DNA of 50,322 nt from Treponema sp. GTDB lineage: Bacteria; Spirochaetota; Spirochaetia; Treponematales; Treponemataceae. Below, one piece after another: positions 8,215-18,600 of the stretch. How positions within the stretch are numbered: position 1 is the stretch's first letter; every line of letters begins with the position of its first letter. The DNA lies in contig JAFXDY010000123.1 of assembly GCA_017521105.1 (NCBI GenBank), forward strand, positions 1-50,322, written 5' to 3'. The translations under genes and the position numbers were made by a program. The notes under the pieces are model-generated. The model had not been told where the DNA came from. It saw nothing but the letters and a program-made list of their open reading frames with translations, and did not search any database.

Positions 8215-11200
8215 TTACGAAATGATGGTGTTTCTATTGTAAATTGCTACAGTAGAAACACCATTTTCTTTTGTTACTATTAATTTTGAATCAATATCTT
8301 CTTCAATGTTTTCTGAGTGAGAAATAATTCCAATTTTTCTTGTATCGTTTAGTTTTTTTAGAACTTCAATAGCTTTGTTTTGAACATCAACATCAAGGCT
8401 TCCAAAACCTTCATCAATAAACATTGATTCAATAATTGCATTAGAATGTTGGCATTGAATTGCATCTGCAAGCCCCAACGCCAAACTAATAGAAGCCAAA
8501 AATTCTTCTCCGCCGCTTAAACTTGAACAGTGTCTAATTTTATTAGATTCAGAATCAAGAACAGAAATATCAATATCTTCTTCGTTTACCCCTTCTTTTG
8601 AAGATTTTCCAAAAATAAATTTGTATTTTCCGTTTGTTATTTCTGAAAATCTGTTATTTGCAAAATCTAAGATGTTTTCAAAATATAATCTAGTTGCCCA
8701 GGTGTCTATGGCAGGTTTTCCAGATAAATGAGAATTCAAAAGTTTTAAAGGTTCCATTTCTTTGGAAAGTTTTTCAATTTCGGCTTTTTTAACAGAAATT
8801 TCTGTAGAAGTGTTTTTTAATAATGTGTAGTTTTCTTCTTTTTGTTTTAATTCATTTTCAATTGCATCTAATTGGTTTCTGTTTTTGTCAAAAAGATTTA
8901 TTGTTTCTGTTAGGTTTTTGTTTACAGTTGAATAATCTTCTGTTGTTTTTGAAGATTCAATTTTTATTTTTAATTCTGAATATTGAGAATCCCACTGTTT
9001 TACTGTGTCAGAAATCTTTTTAAATTCAATTTCAGAAATAATTGAAGAAACCATTTCTTCTTCTGATTTGAAAGCGGATTTTTTTAAATTAGTTTCAAAA
9101 TCAGCTTTTGCATTATTTAATTGAATTTTTATAGTTTCTAATTCCTTTGAAGTTGCATCTTTTTGGCCGCATAAGTTTGAAACTGTTTGAGTTATAGAAT
9201 TATTTTGTTCTTCCCAGCGACAACAGTTATCTACAAGATTATTATGTTGTTCTGATAATTCATTTAATTTATTAGATAATTCATCTTTTAATTGTGAAAG
9301 TTCAAAATCTGCTGTACCAAAATTTTCTTTTTTTACAGTTTCTAATTCTTTTTGAGTTGCTTGAAGCTGTGAATTTTCATTTGCTTCTCTTTCTTCCAAC
9401 TCTTTAATTGAATTTGAAAGGTTTTCAATTTGTTCTTTTAGTTTTTTACATTTTTCTATAGTTGTGTTTGTATTATTATAATTTGACTTTGTTTCAATAA
9501 TTTTCAAAGTTAAATCTTCAATTGAAAAATCAATTTTATTTTTTTCAAGTAATGATTGTTTTTCTTCTATTTGTGTTTTTGTGCGATTTTCTTCCGATTG
9601 TTTTTGACTTAACAATGTTTCTGCGTTTTGAATTGCATCGTCAATTGTTTTGTAGGCTTGAAGTAAAATTGATTCTTCTGGAGTTTCAATTGGTTTTTCT
9701 GCCAACTTTGGATGATTTTTTGAACCACAAACAGGACAACATTCATCGTCTTTTAAATTTTGAGCAAGGAAAAAGGCGTTGTTTTTCTTTAAAAATGAAG
9801 AAAGCACGTTTTTTTGATTTTGATATTTTTCACACTCTTTAGAAACATCTTTTAATGTATTTTGTAATTGTAAAATCTGATTGGCTATTTTTTCATTTTC
9901 TGTTGCAGTTTCAAGTTGGCGTGTTAATTCCTTTAGTTCATTTTCATTTTCATTTTGAATATTTGTTAAATTTAAAATTGTATCATCATTAAATTCTTTT
10001 ATATTTGTTTCTTTTGTAAACTTTTCAATTAATTCTTGTTTTTGATTTTTTATTTCTGTAATTTCATTTTTTATTTTAGTAACTTGGGCTTCTAAAATTG
10101 CTGTATTGTTAATTAATGATTCAACAGAAGAAAACTTTTCTAGTTTTTTGTTAATTTCTTCAATTTTTGATTGCAAAGATGTGATTGTTTTTTTATTTTT
10201 GTTGTATTGTTCTTCTGTTTTTTTAAGTTCTGAAAGTTCATTTTGTTTTTCTTCTAATTCTTTTTTTATGTTTTTTAATAAGGTTTCTTTATTTGATTCT
10301 TCTTGCTGAAATTTATTTTTTAAAATATAAAATTTATCTAATTTTTGTGCTTCAGTTGCTTTTTCAATAATTTTTCTATTTTCATCAATTTTATCTTTTT
10401 GAAGTTCCAATTTTTGTTTTAATTCTACATTATTTTTGTATTCCAATGCTTCTGCTTCAAGGTTTTTAAGGTTTTGAATGTCTGCTGAAAGTTCATTTTG
10501 TGCTTTGATTAATGATTTTTGTTTATCACGTAGAGAAGTATTTTCTTTTTCTAAATTTTTTATTGTGTCTTCTATGTTTTCCAAATCTATGTTTTGGGTT
10601 TTTGCTAAAATATCTTCATTTTTTATTTTTAATTCAGTTTCTTTTTCTCTTAAATCTTTTGAAACCTTTTGTTTTATATTAGAAAAAATTTGTGTGTTTT
10701 TAAAAACTTGTGTTAAAAATTCTTTTTTATCTTTTGGTGACATTTTTAAAAATTTTTGGAATTCTCCTTGAGGTAAAATTACAATTTTTTTGAATTCTTC
10801 TTTTGTAAGTCCAATCAAAGAGAATAATTCTTTATTTACTTCTTCAGGTTCATTTTTTATTTGAACAAAACTATTTGTTTTTTCATCAAATAAATCTAAT
10901 TTTGCAGTTGCGTTTTCTTTTGTTTTTTTTGTTGATTTTTGGAATGGCAAAGTTCTAAATACTTTGTAAATTGCTTTTCCTATGCTAAATGTAAATTCAA
11001 TGGAAGGAATTTCTGAATCTGGCATATCAATTGTAACTAAACTTTTATCTCTTTCTTCGTAAGTTTCTTTTTTAGGTTCACCATAAATTGAATGAATAAT
11101 TGCATCAAAAATAAAAGTTTTTCCAGCTCCCGTATTTCCTCCAATTAGGAAAAAATCTTCAAGGGCTTCAAAGTCAATTTCTGTATGCTTATGAGGTCCA

Positions 11201-11232
11201 ATATAGTTTAAAATTAATTTTATAGGTTTCAT
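8215..11232 (-). CDS. sbcC: Exonuclease subunit SbcC (Rad50-like ATPase)
   Basis: This 1005-aa SMC/Rad50-type ATPase works with SbcD to open hairpins and trim blocked DNA ends. The N-terminal Walker A is GNTGAGKTFIFDA. The C-terminal part has signature LSGGEEFLAS and Walker B SMFIDEGFGSLD. Between them are two very long coiled-coil arms rich in Lys, Glu, Asn and Gln, broken in the middle by a zinc hook (CPVC, C499 and C502, followed by GSKNHP) through which two molecules join. The length is typical. It starts 11 nt after the sbcD stop, so the two are co-translated. Confidence 0.97.
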   Translation of the reverse strand: MKPIKLILNYIGPHKHTEIDFEALEDFFLIGGNTGAGKTFIFDAIIHSIYGEPKKETYEERDKSLVTIDMPDSEIPSIEFTFSIGKAIYKVFRTLPFQKSTKKTKENATAKLDLFDEKTNSFVQIKNEPEEVNKELFSLIGLTKEEFKKIVILPQGEFQKFLKMSPKDKKEFLTQVFKNTQIFSNIKQKVSKDLREKETELKIKNEDILAKTQNIDLENIEDTIKNLEKENTSLRDKQKSLIKAQNELSADIQNLKNLEAEALEYKNNVELKQKLELQKDKIDENRKIIEKATEAQKLDKFYILKNKFQQEESNKETLLKNIKKELEEKQNELSELKKTEEQYNKNKKTITSLQSKIEEINKKLEKFSSVESLINNTAILEAQVTKIKNEITEIKNQKQELIEKFTKETNIKEFNDDTILNLTNIQNENENELKELTRQLETATENEKIANQILQLQNTLKDVSKECEKYQNQKNVLSSFLKKNNAFFLAQNLKDDECCPVCGSKNHPKLAEKPIETPEESILLQAYKTIDDAIQNAETLLSQKQSEENRTKTQIEEKQSLLEKNKIDFSIEDLTLKIIETKSNYNNTNTTIEKCKKLKEQIENLSNSIKELEEREANENSQLQATQKELETVKKENFGTADFELSQLKDELSNKLNELSEQHNNLVDNCCRWEEQNNSITQTVSNLCGQKDATSKELETIKIQLNNAKADFETNLKKSAFKSEEEMVSSIISEIEFKKISDTVKQWDSQYSELKIKIESSKTTEDYSTVNKNLTETINLFDKNRNQLDAIENELKQKEENYTLLKNTSTEISVKKAEIEKLSKEMEPLKLLNSHLSGKPAIDTWATRLYFENILDFANNRFSEITNGKYKFIFGKSSKEGVNEEDIDISVLDSESNKIRHCSSLSGGEEFLASISLALGLADAIQCQHSNAIIESMFIDEGFGSLDVDVQNKAIEVLKKLNDTRKIGIISHSENIEEDIDSKLIVTKENGVSTVAIYNRNTIIS

Positions 11233-11243
11233 TTATATTCCTT

Positions 11244-12443
11244 CTATTCTTGTTCTTTTTTGATATATTGCAAAAATAATTCTTTTTCTTTTGTTTCTAA
11301 TTCCTTATCTTGAATTTTTGCATTAATATCTTCTAGAAATTTATTAAAAAGATTTTCTGGTTTGCTTTCAAATTCTTCAATTATGTTTTGACGTGCAATT
11401 CTTTCTTCTGCAGAATTATTGTTTTGACCTTTTGCCCTTTCTTCCATTCTAAATGACTTTATGAATGGAAAAACAGTTTTTAGATTTTGCATTGGAGAGT
11501 CTGGTAGAACATCATCTGTACAAATAAAAATAATGTAATCATTTTTGTAAGGTTCAATAAGGGAGTCTTTTGAATTTTTTCCAAAATAGTCTGCAAAGCT
11601 TCCTGTAATTGTTGTAATTTTGTGTGGAGCAATTAGCGGAATCTTTTTTACTTCTGGTTTTTGATTTTTTGTAAGTGTAATATCAAGTAAAAATTTGTTT
11701 TCTTTATCTTTATTATCTGGATTAAATTTTAATGGGGAACCTGAATAAAAAATGTTATTTTTTTTGCCACAAGGTTGATAAGAATGAATGTGACCAAGGG
11801 CAGTGTAATCAAAATCTTCAAATAGAGTTGTATCAACTTCTTCGGCAGGACCAACAGAAGACCGTTCAGCATCATTTACAATTGATTTTATGGCAAAAAG
11901 ATGTGCACAAACTATGCTAAAACAATCTTCATTATTTTTGTGATTTTCTTTGATAATTTCTGTGGCTTTTTCATAAAGTTCCTGCTGGCGACGTAAATCT
12001 GCAAAGGAATAAGCTTCCAAATATGGTATTTGATAAATAGCTGCTTTTTCAGACTCATTTTTTTTCGAAGTGATAATTACAGGTTTTTGAATGTCAGATA
12101 AATCTGTGCAAATGTGAATGTTAGCTTTTCTAAAAAAATCTTTTGCAAAATACAAAAGTTTTGCATCATCATGATTTCCAGACAAAATAAAAACATTAAG
12201 TTTTGGAAATTTGTTGGAAAGTTCTGTTAAAAAATCACTTAGAACAGTCATTGCTTCTTTAGGAGGATTTGCTCTGTCGTAAATGTCGCCGGGAATTAAA
12301 AGTGCATCATATTCATTGCCTTCTTGTGAGGCAGTTGAAATTTGGGAAATAATCTGATTTAAAATTTCTTTTTGGTCATCTAAAAGGGAAGAGTTAAATA
12401 AAAGTCTTCCCAAATGCCAGTCGCTAGTTTGTAAAAAATGCAT
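11244..12443 (-). CDS. sbcD: Exonuclease subunit SbcD (Mre11-like nuclease)
   Basis: This 399-aa metallophosphoesterase is the nuclease of the SbcCD complex. The metal-binding motifs appear in order: TSDWHLGR at the N-terminus, IPGDIYDRANPP, LSGNHD, VCAHLF and ALGHIHSYQ. The C-terminal ~150 residues are the less conserved capping region that contacts SbcC. No Shine-Dalgarno is visible before the ATG. A TATAAT on the minus strand (12456-12451) ends only 7 nt before the start codon, so the transcript may be leaderless. Confidence 0.97.
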   Translation of the reverse strand: MHFLQTSDWHLGRLLFNSSLLDDQKEILNQIISQISTASQEGNEYDALLIPGDIYDRANPPKEAMTVLSDFLTELSNKFPKLNVFILSGNHDDAKLLYFAKDFFRKANIHICTDLSDIQKPVIITSKKNESEKAAIYQIPYLEAYSFADLRRQQELYEKATEIIKENHKNNEDCFSIVCAHLFAIKSIVNDAERSSVGPAEEVDTTLFEDFDYTALGHIHSYQPCGKKNNIFYSGSPLKFNPDNKDKENKFLLDITLTKNQKPEVKKIPLIAPHKITTITGSFADYFGKNSKDSLIEPYKNDYIIFICTDDVLPDSPMQNLKTVFPFIKSFRMEERAKGQNNNSAEERIARQNIIEEFESKPENLFNKFLEDINAKIQDKELETKEKELFLQYIKKEQE

Positions 12444-12450
12444 ATATAAT

Positions 12451-12456
12451 ATTATA
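12451..12456 (-). promoter_or_regulatory. -10 box of sbcDC, next to the start codon
   Basis: The minus strand reads TATAAT here, seven bases before the sbcD ATG. Initiation at the usual distance would begin at or within a base or two of the ATG. No ribosome binding site is present, which fits a leaderless or near-leaderless mRNA. No convincing -35 hexamer was found. Confidence 0.45.
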
Positions 12457-12488
12457 GTGTAAAATGAATAAAAATGTAGTTATTTAAG

Positions 12489-12524
12489 AAGGAATTTATT
12501 AAGGAATTTATTAAGGAATTTGTT
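12489..12524. repeat. Three tandem 12-bp repeats upstream of sbcD and fabD
   Basis: The unit AAGGAATTTATT occurs three times head to tail; the third copy has one change (AAGGAATTTGTT). It lies in the divergent gap between sbcD and fabD. It could be a protein-binding array or simple slippage; nothing in the sequence decides which. Confidence 0.6.
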
Positions 12525-12602
12525 CTGTTAATCATGTTTTTTCTTTAGGATAAAATTTTAATTATAAATATCGTTTTAATCGTAATTTAGCCTTTATACA
12601 TC

Positions 12603-12667
12603 TTGACAATTTTTAGTGAAAGGGGTAATTTTTATCTATTGACAAAAAGGCAAAAAATGTCATTTTA
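12603..12667 (+). promoter_or_regulatory. Candidate promoters and operator of the fab operon
   Basis: Two TTGACA hexamers precede fabD, at 12603-12608 and 12639-12644. The first has TAATTT 17 bp downstream (12626-12631). The second overlaps an inverted repeat TGACA-N13-TGTCA (12640-12662) and has only a weak -10 at the expected distance. The inverted repeat is placed to act as an operator, but it matches no regulator site I recognise. Confidence 0.4.
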
Positions 12668-12691
12668 ATTTTTTACACAGAGGTTGTATAA

Positions 12692-13645
12692 ATGAAAAAA
12701 TATGCTTTCTTGTTCCCAGGTCAGGGAGCTCAAGTTCCAGGAATGATTAAGGATATTTGTGATGCTTATCCTGAAGCACGCAAAGTTGTTGATGAAGTAA
12801 CAAAAATTACTGGTGTTGATATGCCAAAATTGCTTTGGGAATCTGATCAAGCAACATTAAGTAGAAGTGATAACAGTCAATTAGCTATTACAACTGCATC
12901 TATTGCTGTTATGAAAGTTTTGGAATCTAAAGGAATTACACCTTCTGCTGCTATGGGATTTAGCCTTGGAGAATTCCCTGCTCTTTATGCCTCTGGTGTT
13001 TTAAGTTTTGAAGATGTTATTAAAGTTGTTCGCCAACGCGGTCTTATTATGCAAGAAGTTTGTGAAAAAATTGCAAAAGAAAATGAAGGTCACGCACCTG
13101 GTATGACAGCTGTTATTGGTCTTTCTACAGATCAAGTTAAAGAAATTGCTAACGGCATTGAAAACGCTTATGCTGCAAACTTAAACAGCGACAAACAAAC
13201 TGTTGTAAGTGGAACATTTGACGCTCTTGAAAAAGTTGAAGCTGCTGCAAAAGAAGCTGGTGCAAGACGTGCTTTGCGTTTGCAAGTTGCTGGACCTTTC
13301 CACTGTCCTTTAATGCAAGAAGCTGCTGATAATTTTGAAAAAGCAATTGCAGATGTAACTTTTAATGATCCAAAAATCACTTTGTTTAGCAACGTAACTG
13401 GAGACAAAGCTACAAATGGTGCAGAAATTAAAAAGAATGCAGTTCTTCACCTTACAAATCCTGTTCGTTGGATAGAAGAAGAAAAAGTGCTTTTTGATTT
13501 AATTAATGCTGAAGCTGACAATCAATGGAATTTAATTGAACCTGGTGTTGGTTCTGTTCTTTGTGGATTGTGGAATAAATCTGATTTTGCAGAAAATGTA
13601 AAATGTGTTGCTGCAAATTCTGCTGATTCTGTAAATATTGAATAA
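12692..13645 (+). CDS. fabD: Malonyl-CoA:ACP transacylase FabD
   Basis: This 317-aa cytoplasmic enzyme moves malonyl from CoA to acyl carrier protein to feed fatty-acid elongation. Typical elements are FPGQGAQVPGM at the N-terminus, the nucleophile motif GFSLGE with Ser91, and AGPFHCPLM around the catalytic His. In most FabD proteins the nucleophile motif reads GHSLGE; here Phe replaces that His. The residue before the Ser is not itself catalytic and varies in some lineages. Shine-Dalgarno AGAGG precedes the ATG. It is the first gene of the fabD-fabF-fabZ cluster. Confidence 0.95.
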   Translation: MKKYAFLFPGQGAQVPGMIKDICDAYPEARKVVDEVTKITGVDMPKLLWESDQATLSRSDNSQLAITTASIAVMKVLESKGITPSAAMGFSLGEFPALYASGVLSFEDVIKVVRQRGLIMQEVCEKIAKENEGHAPGMTAVIGLSTDQVKEIANGIENAYAANLNSDKQTVVSGTFDALEKVEAAAKEAGARRALRLQVAGPFHCPLMQEAADNFEKAIADVTFNDPKITLFSNVTGDKATNGAEIKKNAVLHLTNPVRWIEEEKVLFDLINAEADNQWNLIEPGVGSVLCGLWNKSDFAENVKCVAANSADSVNIE

Positions 13646-13670
13646 TCATATATATAAGAGGTTTAGAAAA

Positions 13671-14924
13671 ATGGAAAAAAGACGTGTAGTTATTACTGGT
13701 ATGGGAGCTATTACTCCAATTGGAAATTCTGTTGCAGAAACATGGGAAAGCATTAAAGCTGGAAAAAGTGGTATTGATACAATTACTCACTTTGATGCTT
13801 CTATTAATAAAGTTCATTACGCTGCAGAAGTAAAAAACTTTGATCCTGCTTTGTACATGGATGCAAAAGATGCAAGAAAAATGGCACGCTTTTCTCAATA
13901 TGCAGTTGCTGCTAGTAAAATGGCTTTGGAAGATGCAAACCTTTTAGGTAATGCAGAAGTTCTTGAAGATACAGGTTGTATTTTGGGTGTTGGTATTGGT
14001 GGTTTTGAAGTTACAGAAGCTAACTGTATTTCTTACTATAAATCTGGTTGTGTAAAAACTGCTCCAATGACTATTCCTGAATTAATTCCAAATGAAGCTG
14101 GTGGAAACGTTTGTATGCAATTTGGTCTTCACGGTCCTTGTCAGGCTGTTTCTACAGCTTGTTCTTCTGGTACAGATGCTCTTGGTGTTGCTTTTGATAT
14201 GGTTCGTTCTGGACGTATTGATTGTTGTTTGGCTGGTGGTGCTGAATCTACAATCAACGGTTATGCAATTGTTTCTTTTGAAGTATTGCATGCTCTTTCT
14301 AACAGTTTTGCTGATGATCCAAAAAAAGCTAGCCGTCCATTCGACAAAAAACGTGAAGGTTTTGTAATGGGTGAAGGTTCTGCAATTTTAGTATTTGAAG
14401 AATATGAACACGCAAAAGCTCGTGGTGCAAAAATTTATGCAGAAGTAATGGGATACGGTTCAAGTTGTGACGGTTATCACTTAACTTCACCAAATCCAGA
14501 CGGAATTGAAGGTGCAAAATGTATGAAATATGCATTAAAAGACGCTGGAATGGATCCAAGTGAAATTCAATACTACAACGCACACGGAACTTCTACAAAA
14601 ATTAATGACCCAAGTGAAACAAATATGATTAAAAACGCATTTGGAATTGAAAATGCAAAAAATCTTCATATTTCTTCAACAAAATCTATGCACGGTCACT
14701 GTTTAGGTGCAACTGGTGCTATTGAAGCAATGATTTGTGTAAAAGCTATTAATGATAGTTATGTTCCTGCAACAATCAACCTTGATGAACAAGATATTGA
14801 AGGCGGATGTGATTTGAACTACACACCAAACAAAGGTATTGAAGCAAACATCGATGCTGCTATGTCTGCAACATTCGGTTTTGGTGGCCACAACGGTGCT
14901 ATCATCGTAAAAAAAGTAAAATAG
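13671..14924 (+). CDS. fabF: Beta-ketoacyl-ACP synthase II FabF
   Basis: This 417-aa condensing enzyme extends acyl-ACP by two carbons from malonyl-ACP. The Cys-His-His triad is visible: Cys164 in STACSSGTDAL, His305 in HGTSTKINDPSE, and His343 in STKSMHGHCLGATGA. The start at 13671 gives MEKRRVVITGMG and has an AGAGG Shine-Dalgarno. A longer frame from 13638 would overlap fabD and add a basic extension absent from the family. It lies 25 nt after fabD. The gap to fabZ carries inserted-looking palindromes. Confidence 0.96.
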   Translation: MEKRRVVITGMGAITPIGNSVAETWESIKAGKSGIDTITHFDASINKVHYAAEVKNFDPALYMDAKDARKMARFSQYAVAASKMALEDANLLGNAEVLEDTGCILGVGIGGFEVTEANCISYYKSGCVKTAPMTIPELIPNEAGGNVCMQFGLHGPCQAVSTACSSGTDALGVAFDMVRSGRIDCCLAGGAESTINGYAIVSFEVLHALSNSFADDPKKASRPFDKKREGFVMGEGSAILVFEEYEHAKARGAKIYAEVMGYGSSCDGYHLTSPNPDGIEGAKCMKYALKDAGMDPSEIQYYNAHGTSTKINDPSETNMIKNAFGIENAKNLHISSTKSMHGHCLGATGAIEAMICVKAINDSYVPATINLDEQDIEGGCDLNYTPNKGIEANIDAAMSATFGFGGHNGAIIVKKVK

Positions 14925-14939
14925 ATTTTTGTTGAAAAG

Positions 14940-15000
14940 ATTCCCGCATCAAGTGCGGGAATGACAGTAATTTTGTCATCCTCGGGCTTGCCCCGAGGAT
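14940..15000. repeat. Dispersed palindromic repeat pair between fabF and fabZ
   Basis: Three stems stand side by side: ATTCCCGCA/TGCGGGAAT (14940-14962), TGACA/TGTCA (14962-14966 with 14974-14978), and ATCCTCGGG/CCCGAGGAT (14978-15000). They are far GC-richer than the surrounding DNA and share the TGTCA/TGACA borders seen in the palindromes near 25.6 and 29.5 kb. No T-tract follows, so transcription can probably continue into fabZ. Confidence 0.65.
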
Positions 15001-15036
15001 CTTTCTAAAAACATTAAAATAGATTTGGAGTAAAAA

Positions 15037-15477
15037 ATGGCTTTAACAACAGATATTAAATCTTTACTTCCACACAGAGAACCATTTTTGTTTGTTGATG
15101 CAATTATTAGCGCCGACGATAACGGAAGTGTAAGCGAACATACTTTTACAGAAGATGAATTCTTTTTCAAAGGACATTTTCCTGAATATCCTGTAGTTCC
15201 TGGAGTTATTTTGTGCGAAACTATGGCTCAGGCTGGTGGTGCTGCATTAAGTTTTCAGAAAAAAGTTCCAGAAGGAAGTTTGTTCTTTTTTGCGTCTTTG
15301 GATAAAGTAAAGTTTAGAAACCAAGTTCGTCCAGGTGATAAAGTTCGCATGGAAATTACAAACCTTAGAGTTTCTACACACATGATTAAACAAGCTGGAA
15401 AAACTTACGTTGGTGATACTTTGTGCGCCGAAGCAGAATGGCTTTGTTTAGTTGGAAATAAAGATCAAGCAAAATAA
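15037..15477 (+). CDS. fabZ: 3-hydroxyacyl-ACP dehydratase FabZ
   Basis: This 146-aa hot-dog-fold enzyme dehydrates beta-hydroxyacyl-ACP. The N-terminal LPHREPFLFVDAI is the family hallmark. The catalytic His47 (FFKGHFPEYP) and Glu61 (GVILCETMAQAGG) are both present. The length is normal. A GGAG Shine-Dalgarno precedes the ATG. It is the last gene of the fab cluster, followed by a strong terminator. No fabG, fabH, enoyl reductase or acpP gene is in view, so they must be elsewhere. Confidence 0.96.
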   Translation: MALTTDIKSLLPHREPFLFVDAIISADDNGSVSEHTFTEDEFFFKGHFPEYPVVPGVILCETMAQAGGAALSFQKKVPEGSLFFFASLDKVKFRNQVRPGDKVRMEITNLRVSTHMIKQAGKTYVGDTLCAEAEWLCLVGNKDQAK

Positions 15478-15514
15478 TTAATTAGTATTGTACAAATACA
15501 GTTTTATAATTTCT

Positions 15515-15572
15515 AAAGAGTTGTCAAAATCATCTAATGATATTTAGAAGAGAAAAGGCAACTCTTTTTTTT
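15515..15572 (+). terminator. Intrinsic terminator of the fab operon
   Basis: The stem AAAGAGTTG (15515-15523) pairs with CAACTCTTT (15559-15567), and the pairing runs straight into a T-tract of eight (15565-15572). The loop is about 35 nt. This is the only strong stop signal after fabD. Confidence 0.75.
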
Positions 15573-15607
15573 ATTTTTTTCTTAAGTAAAGTATTATATA
15601 TTCCGTT

Positions 15608-15628
15608 TATAATATTAGAAACTAATAT
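15608..15628 (+). promoter_or_regulatory. -10 box and overlapping inverted repeat before the TPR protein gene
   Basis: A consensus TATAAT at 15608-15613 is overlapped by an inverted repeat ATATTAG-AAA-CTAATAT (15612-15628), where an operator would block initiation. No good -35 is visible. The proposed promoter lies about 60 nt before the ATG at 15678. Confidence 0.4.
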
Positions 15629-15677
15629 AGTAAAAAGTTGTTTTTTAGGGTAGAATTAAATAGGATAAAAAAATAAA

Positions 15678-18600
15678 ATGCCAGGCTTAAGTCAACTTAA
15701 AAAATTCAAAGAAGACATCCTTTCTCTCGGTGACGAACTTACTCTCAGATCAATTCGTGGTGAACGCCCTGTAAATTTTGAAATTCCAAAATCAGTAGAA
15801 GATATTGATGATTCAGAAGATTTTATTCTTGGAATGCCAGAGATTGTTGCCGAAGTTGTTGATACACAAGTTGATGAAGATTTGTCTGACATTATGGGAC
15901 TTTCCCAAACTTCTTCAGATTCAGATGCCAAAGAAGAAGTTCAAGCAGGACCATCTTTTGAAGCTCCAGATTTATCTAATTTATTAAATCCTGTTATGCT
16001 TGATGAATCTTCTGAAGATAATATTCCTGATCTTTCTATGTTTATGGAACAGGAAGTTGTTGAAGAAGTTGAAGAGGAAGATGCTGAACCACAAGAAGTT
16101 TCTATTGCAGATATGGGGCTAGAAGCTTTACTTGCGGGAACTGGTTTTGATGAGCCTGAACAAGAAGAAGAACCTGAAGAACAAGAAGATACAACAGATT
16201 ATTTGAGCGAAATGGAAGCCGACTTACAGGCTCTTGAAGAATCTGATGCTTTAGAGTTTGATACAGGTGCTGATTCAGTTGTACCAGAAGAAATTGCAGA
16301 AGAAGTTTTAGAAGACATTCCAGAAGATTTTGCTCAAGAATTACCTGATCTTGATGAACCTACAAATTCAGAAACTCTAGAAAATTCATTTAATTCAGAT
16401 TTAGATTCTTCGTTAGAACCAATTGATTTATCCCAAGTGGATGAACTTGGGCAAGAAATTCCAGATATGATGGAAATGCCTGAACTTCCAGATGATTTTG
16501 GACAAGTTTCTGAAGATGTTTTAGATGATGTTTCTAGTGAAGATGCAAATGAAGTTGAACTTGTGGAACCATCTGAAGAAAGTTTTGATCTTCCAGAAAG
16601 TTTTGATGAACCAGAAATTGGTGTAGAATCTGTTGAACAATCTGATGCCGAGGAACAATTAGAATCTTCCGAAGATTTTACAGATTCTTTGGCAGAAATG
16701 AGTTTAGATTCCTTAGAGAATGAAAATGCTTCTGATGCTTTGGAACTAGATGAAGCAGATATTTCTGCAGAAAGTGATTTACCTGATGATTTTGATTCTG
16801 TAACAACAGAAGTCTCTGAATCAGAAAGTCCAACTGGTCTTGAATCTCTTGGAGATTTTTCATCTTTTGATTTACCAGATTCTTTTGAAGAAGCTTCGGC
16901 ACCACCTGAAAATCTTTTTGATTCTGCAGATGTAGAAATTCCAGATTTTGAAGAAGAAGGTTCAGATTCCTTTGGACTTTCTGAAGCATTTGATGATGAA
17001 GATATTGGTTCAGAATTTGAAGACGAAAACACCGAAATTGAAGATTTTGATACATCAGAAATGGAAGGTCTTGATTTTGACATTCCAGATACAGATTCTC
17101 AGTTAGAAAACGCTAAAAACGATTTTGATTTAGGGGCTTCTGATGATTTCCCAATGGAAGGTTTTGAAATTCCTGGATTCTCTGATGTAGAAACTGCAAA
17201 AGAAGAAAAAACAACTACAAAACTTGTAAGTTCAAAAGAGAAAACTAAAAAAGCTAAAAAAGTTGTTTTAGATGAACCAGATTTTGAAAACGCTATAGAA
17301 AGTGATGAATTGCCACCAAATACTTTAAGCGATGCACAATACAGACAGTTCTTAAAAAATCTTTCTGAATATCCTTTAAACGTAAGACTTGCTTTTGAAA
17401 ACTTAATTGTTCAAGATGAATTTACAGACGATGCAGAATTTGAAGTTATTGAAAAAATATTACAAAAAGCCCCTGCAAGACAAGTTGCAAGTATGCTTGA
17501 AAGAATGCTTGATACTTCAATTCCTGTTCCTAGAGATTTTGAACACAGAACAGCCGAAGAATACGAAGCATATAAAAAATCAATTTCTTATCAATTAAGA
17601 AATAAAATAATTCCTGGAATTTTATTATTCATTGTTGTTGTTCTTGTAGGAATTGGTTTATATAATTTTGGTAATCACTGTATTTACAAGCCAATTAGGG
17701 CAAATTCATTATACAAACAAGGCTACACATTATTACAAGCAACAGAATATCCTCAATCAGAAATGAAGTTTGAAGAAGCCGCAGATATTAGAATTAATAA
17801 AAAATGGTTCTATAAATTTGCTCGGGGATACAGACAACACAAACAGTATAAACGTGCCGAAACAATGTACAAAAATATTTTGTATTGTTTTAATCATGAT
17901 AAAAAAGCAGGTCTTGAATATGCTGGAATGGAATTGAATGATTTGGCAAATTACCAAAAGGCCGAAGAAATTGTAAGACGCGAAGTTTTAGATTATCACA
18001 TTAATGACGCCGATGGAATCTTGTTACTTGGTGATGTTTTCCTAGAGTGGGGAACAGAAAAAGATCCTGCAAAATTAGAAAAGGCAAGGGAACAATACGC
18101 AACATTAATTCAATTATATGAACCAAATGATTTGTATCTTTCTAGAATGATGCGTTACTTTATTCGTTCTGATAATTTAAAAGAAGTATTAAAATTAAAA
18201 CAAAAGTTTGAGCCAAAAGAAAAATCTTTGGGATGGGAAGATTGGACAGAATTAAGTGGATATCTTTTAGACAAATATTATGGTCCTATTGCCCCTTCTG
18301 ATGAACATTTACGATATCAAATTGAAGGTTTACGTAAGTTGTTGGTGCGTGCTGTAAACGCAAATACAAACAATCCAATTGCTTTGTATAATCTTTCTAG
18401 ATATTTTGTAAAAACAAATGAAAATGGTCATATTGAACCAACTTTAAAAGATTGTATTTCTAAATTTAATGCTTTAGATTCAATAAAGCGCCGTGACATT
18501 TACAAATATATTGATTCATACAGATTGTTAGGTGAACATTATATTGATACTCAAGATTATTTACAGGCGTTGGAACAATTTGCAGAAGGAATTCACTTAT

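Noticed and set aside
14940-15000. Transcription terminator between fabF and fabZ
   Set aside because: The stems are strong but no T-tract follows, and fabZ lacks a clear promoter of its own. A repeat insertion is the simpler reading.
16334-17083. Long Ser-rich open frame on the minus strand (249 codons)
   Set aside because: It lies entirely inside the acidic repeat region of the TPR protein gene. GAA/GAT/TCT codon bias there produces open antisense frames. It has no ribosome site and its composition is pure low complexity.
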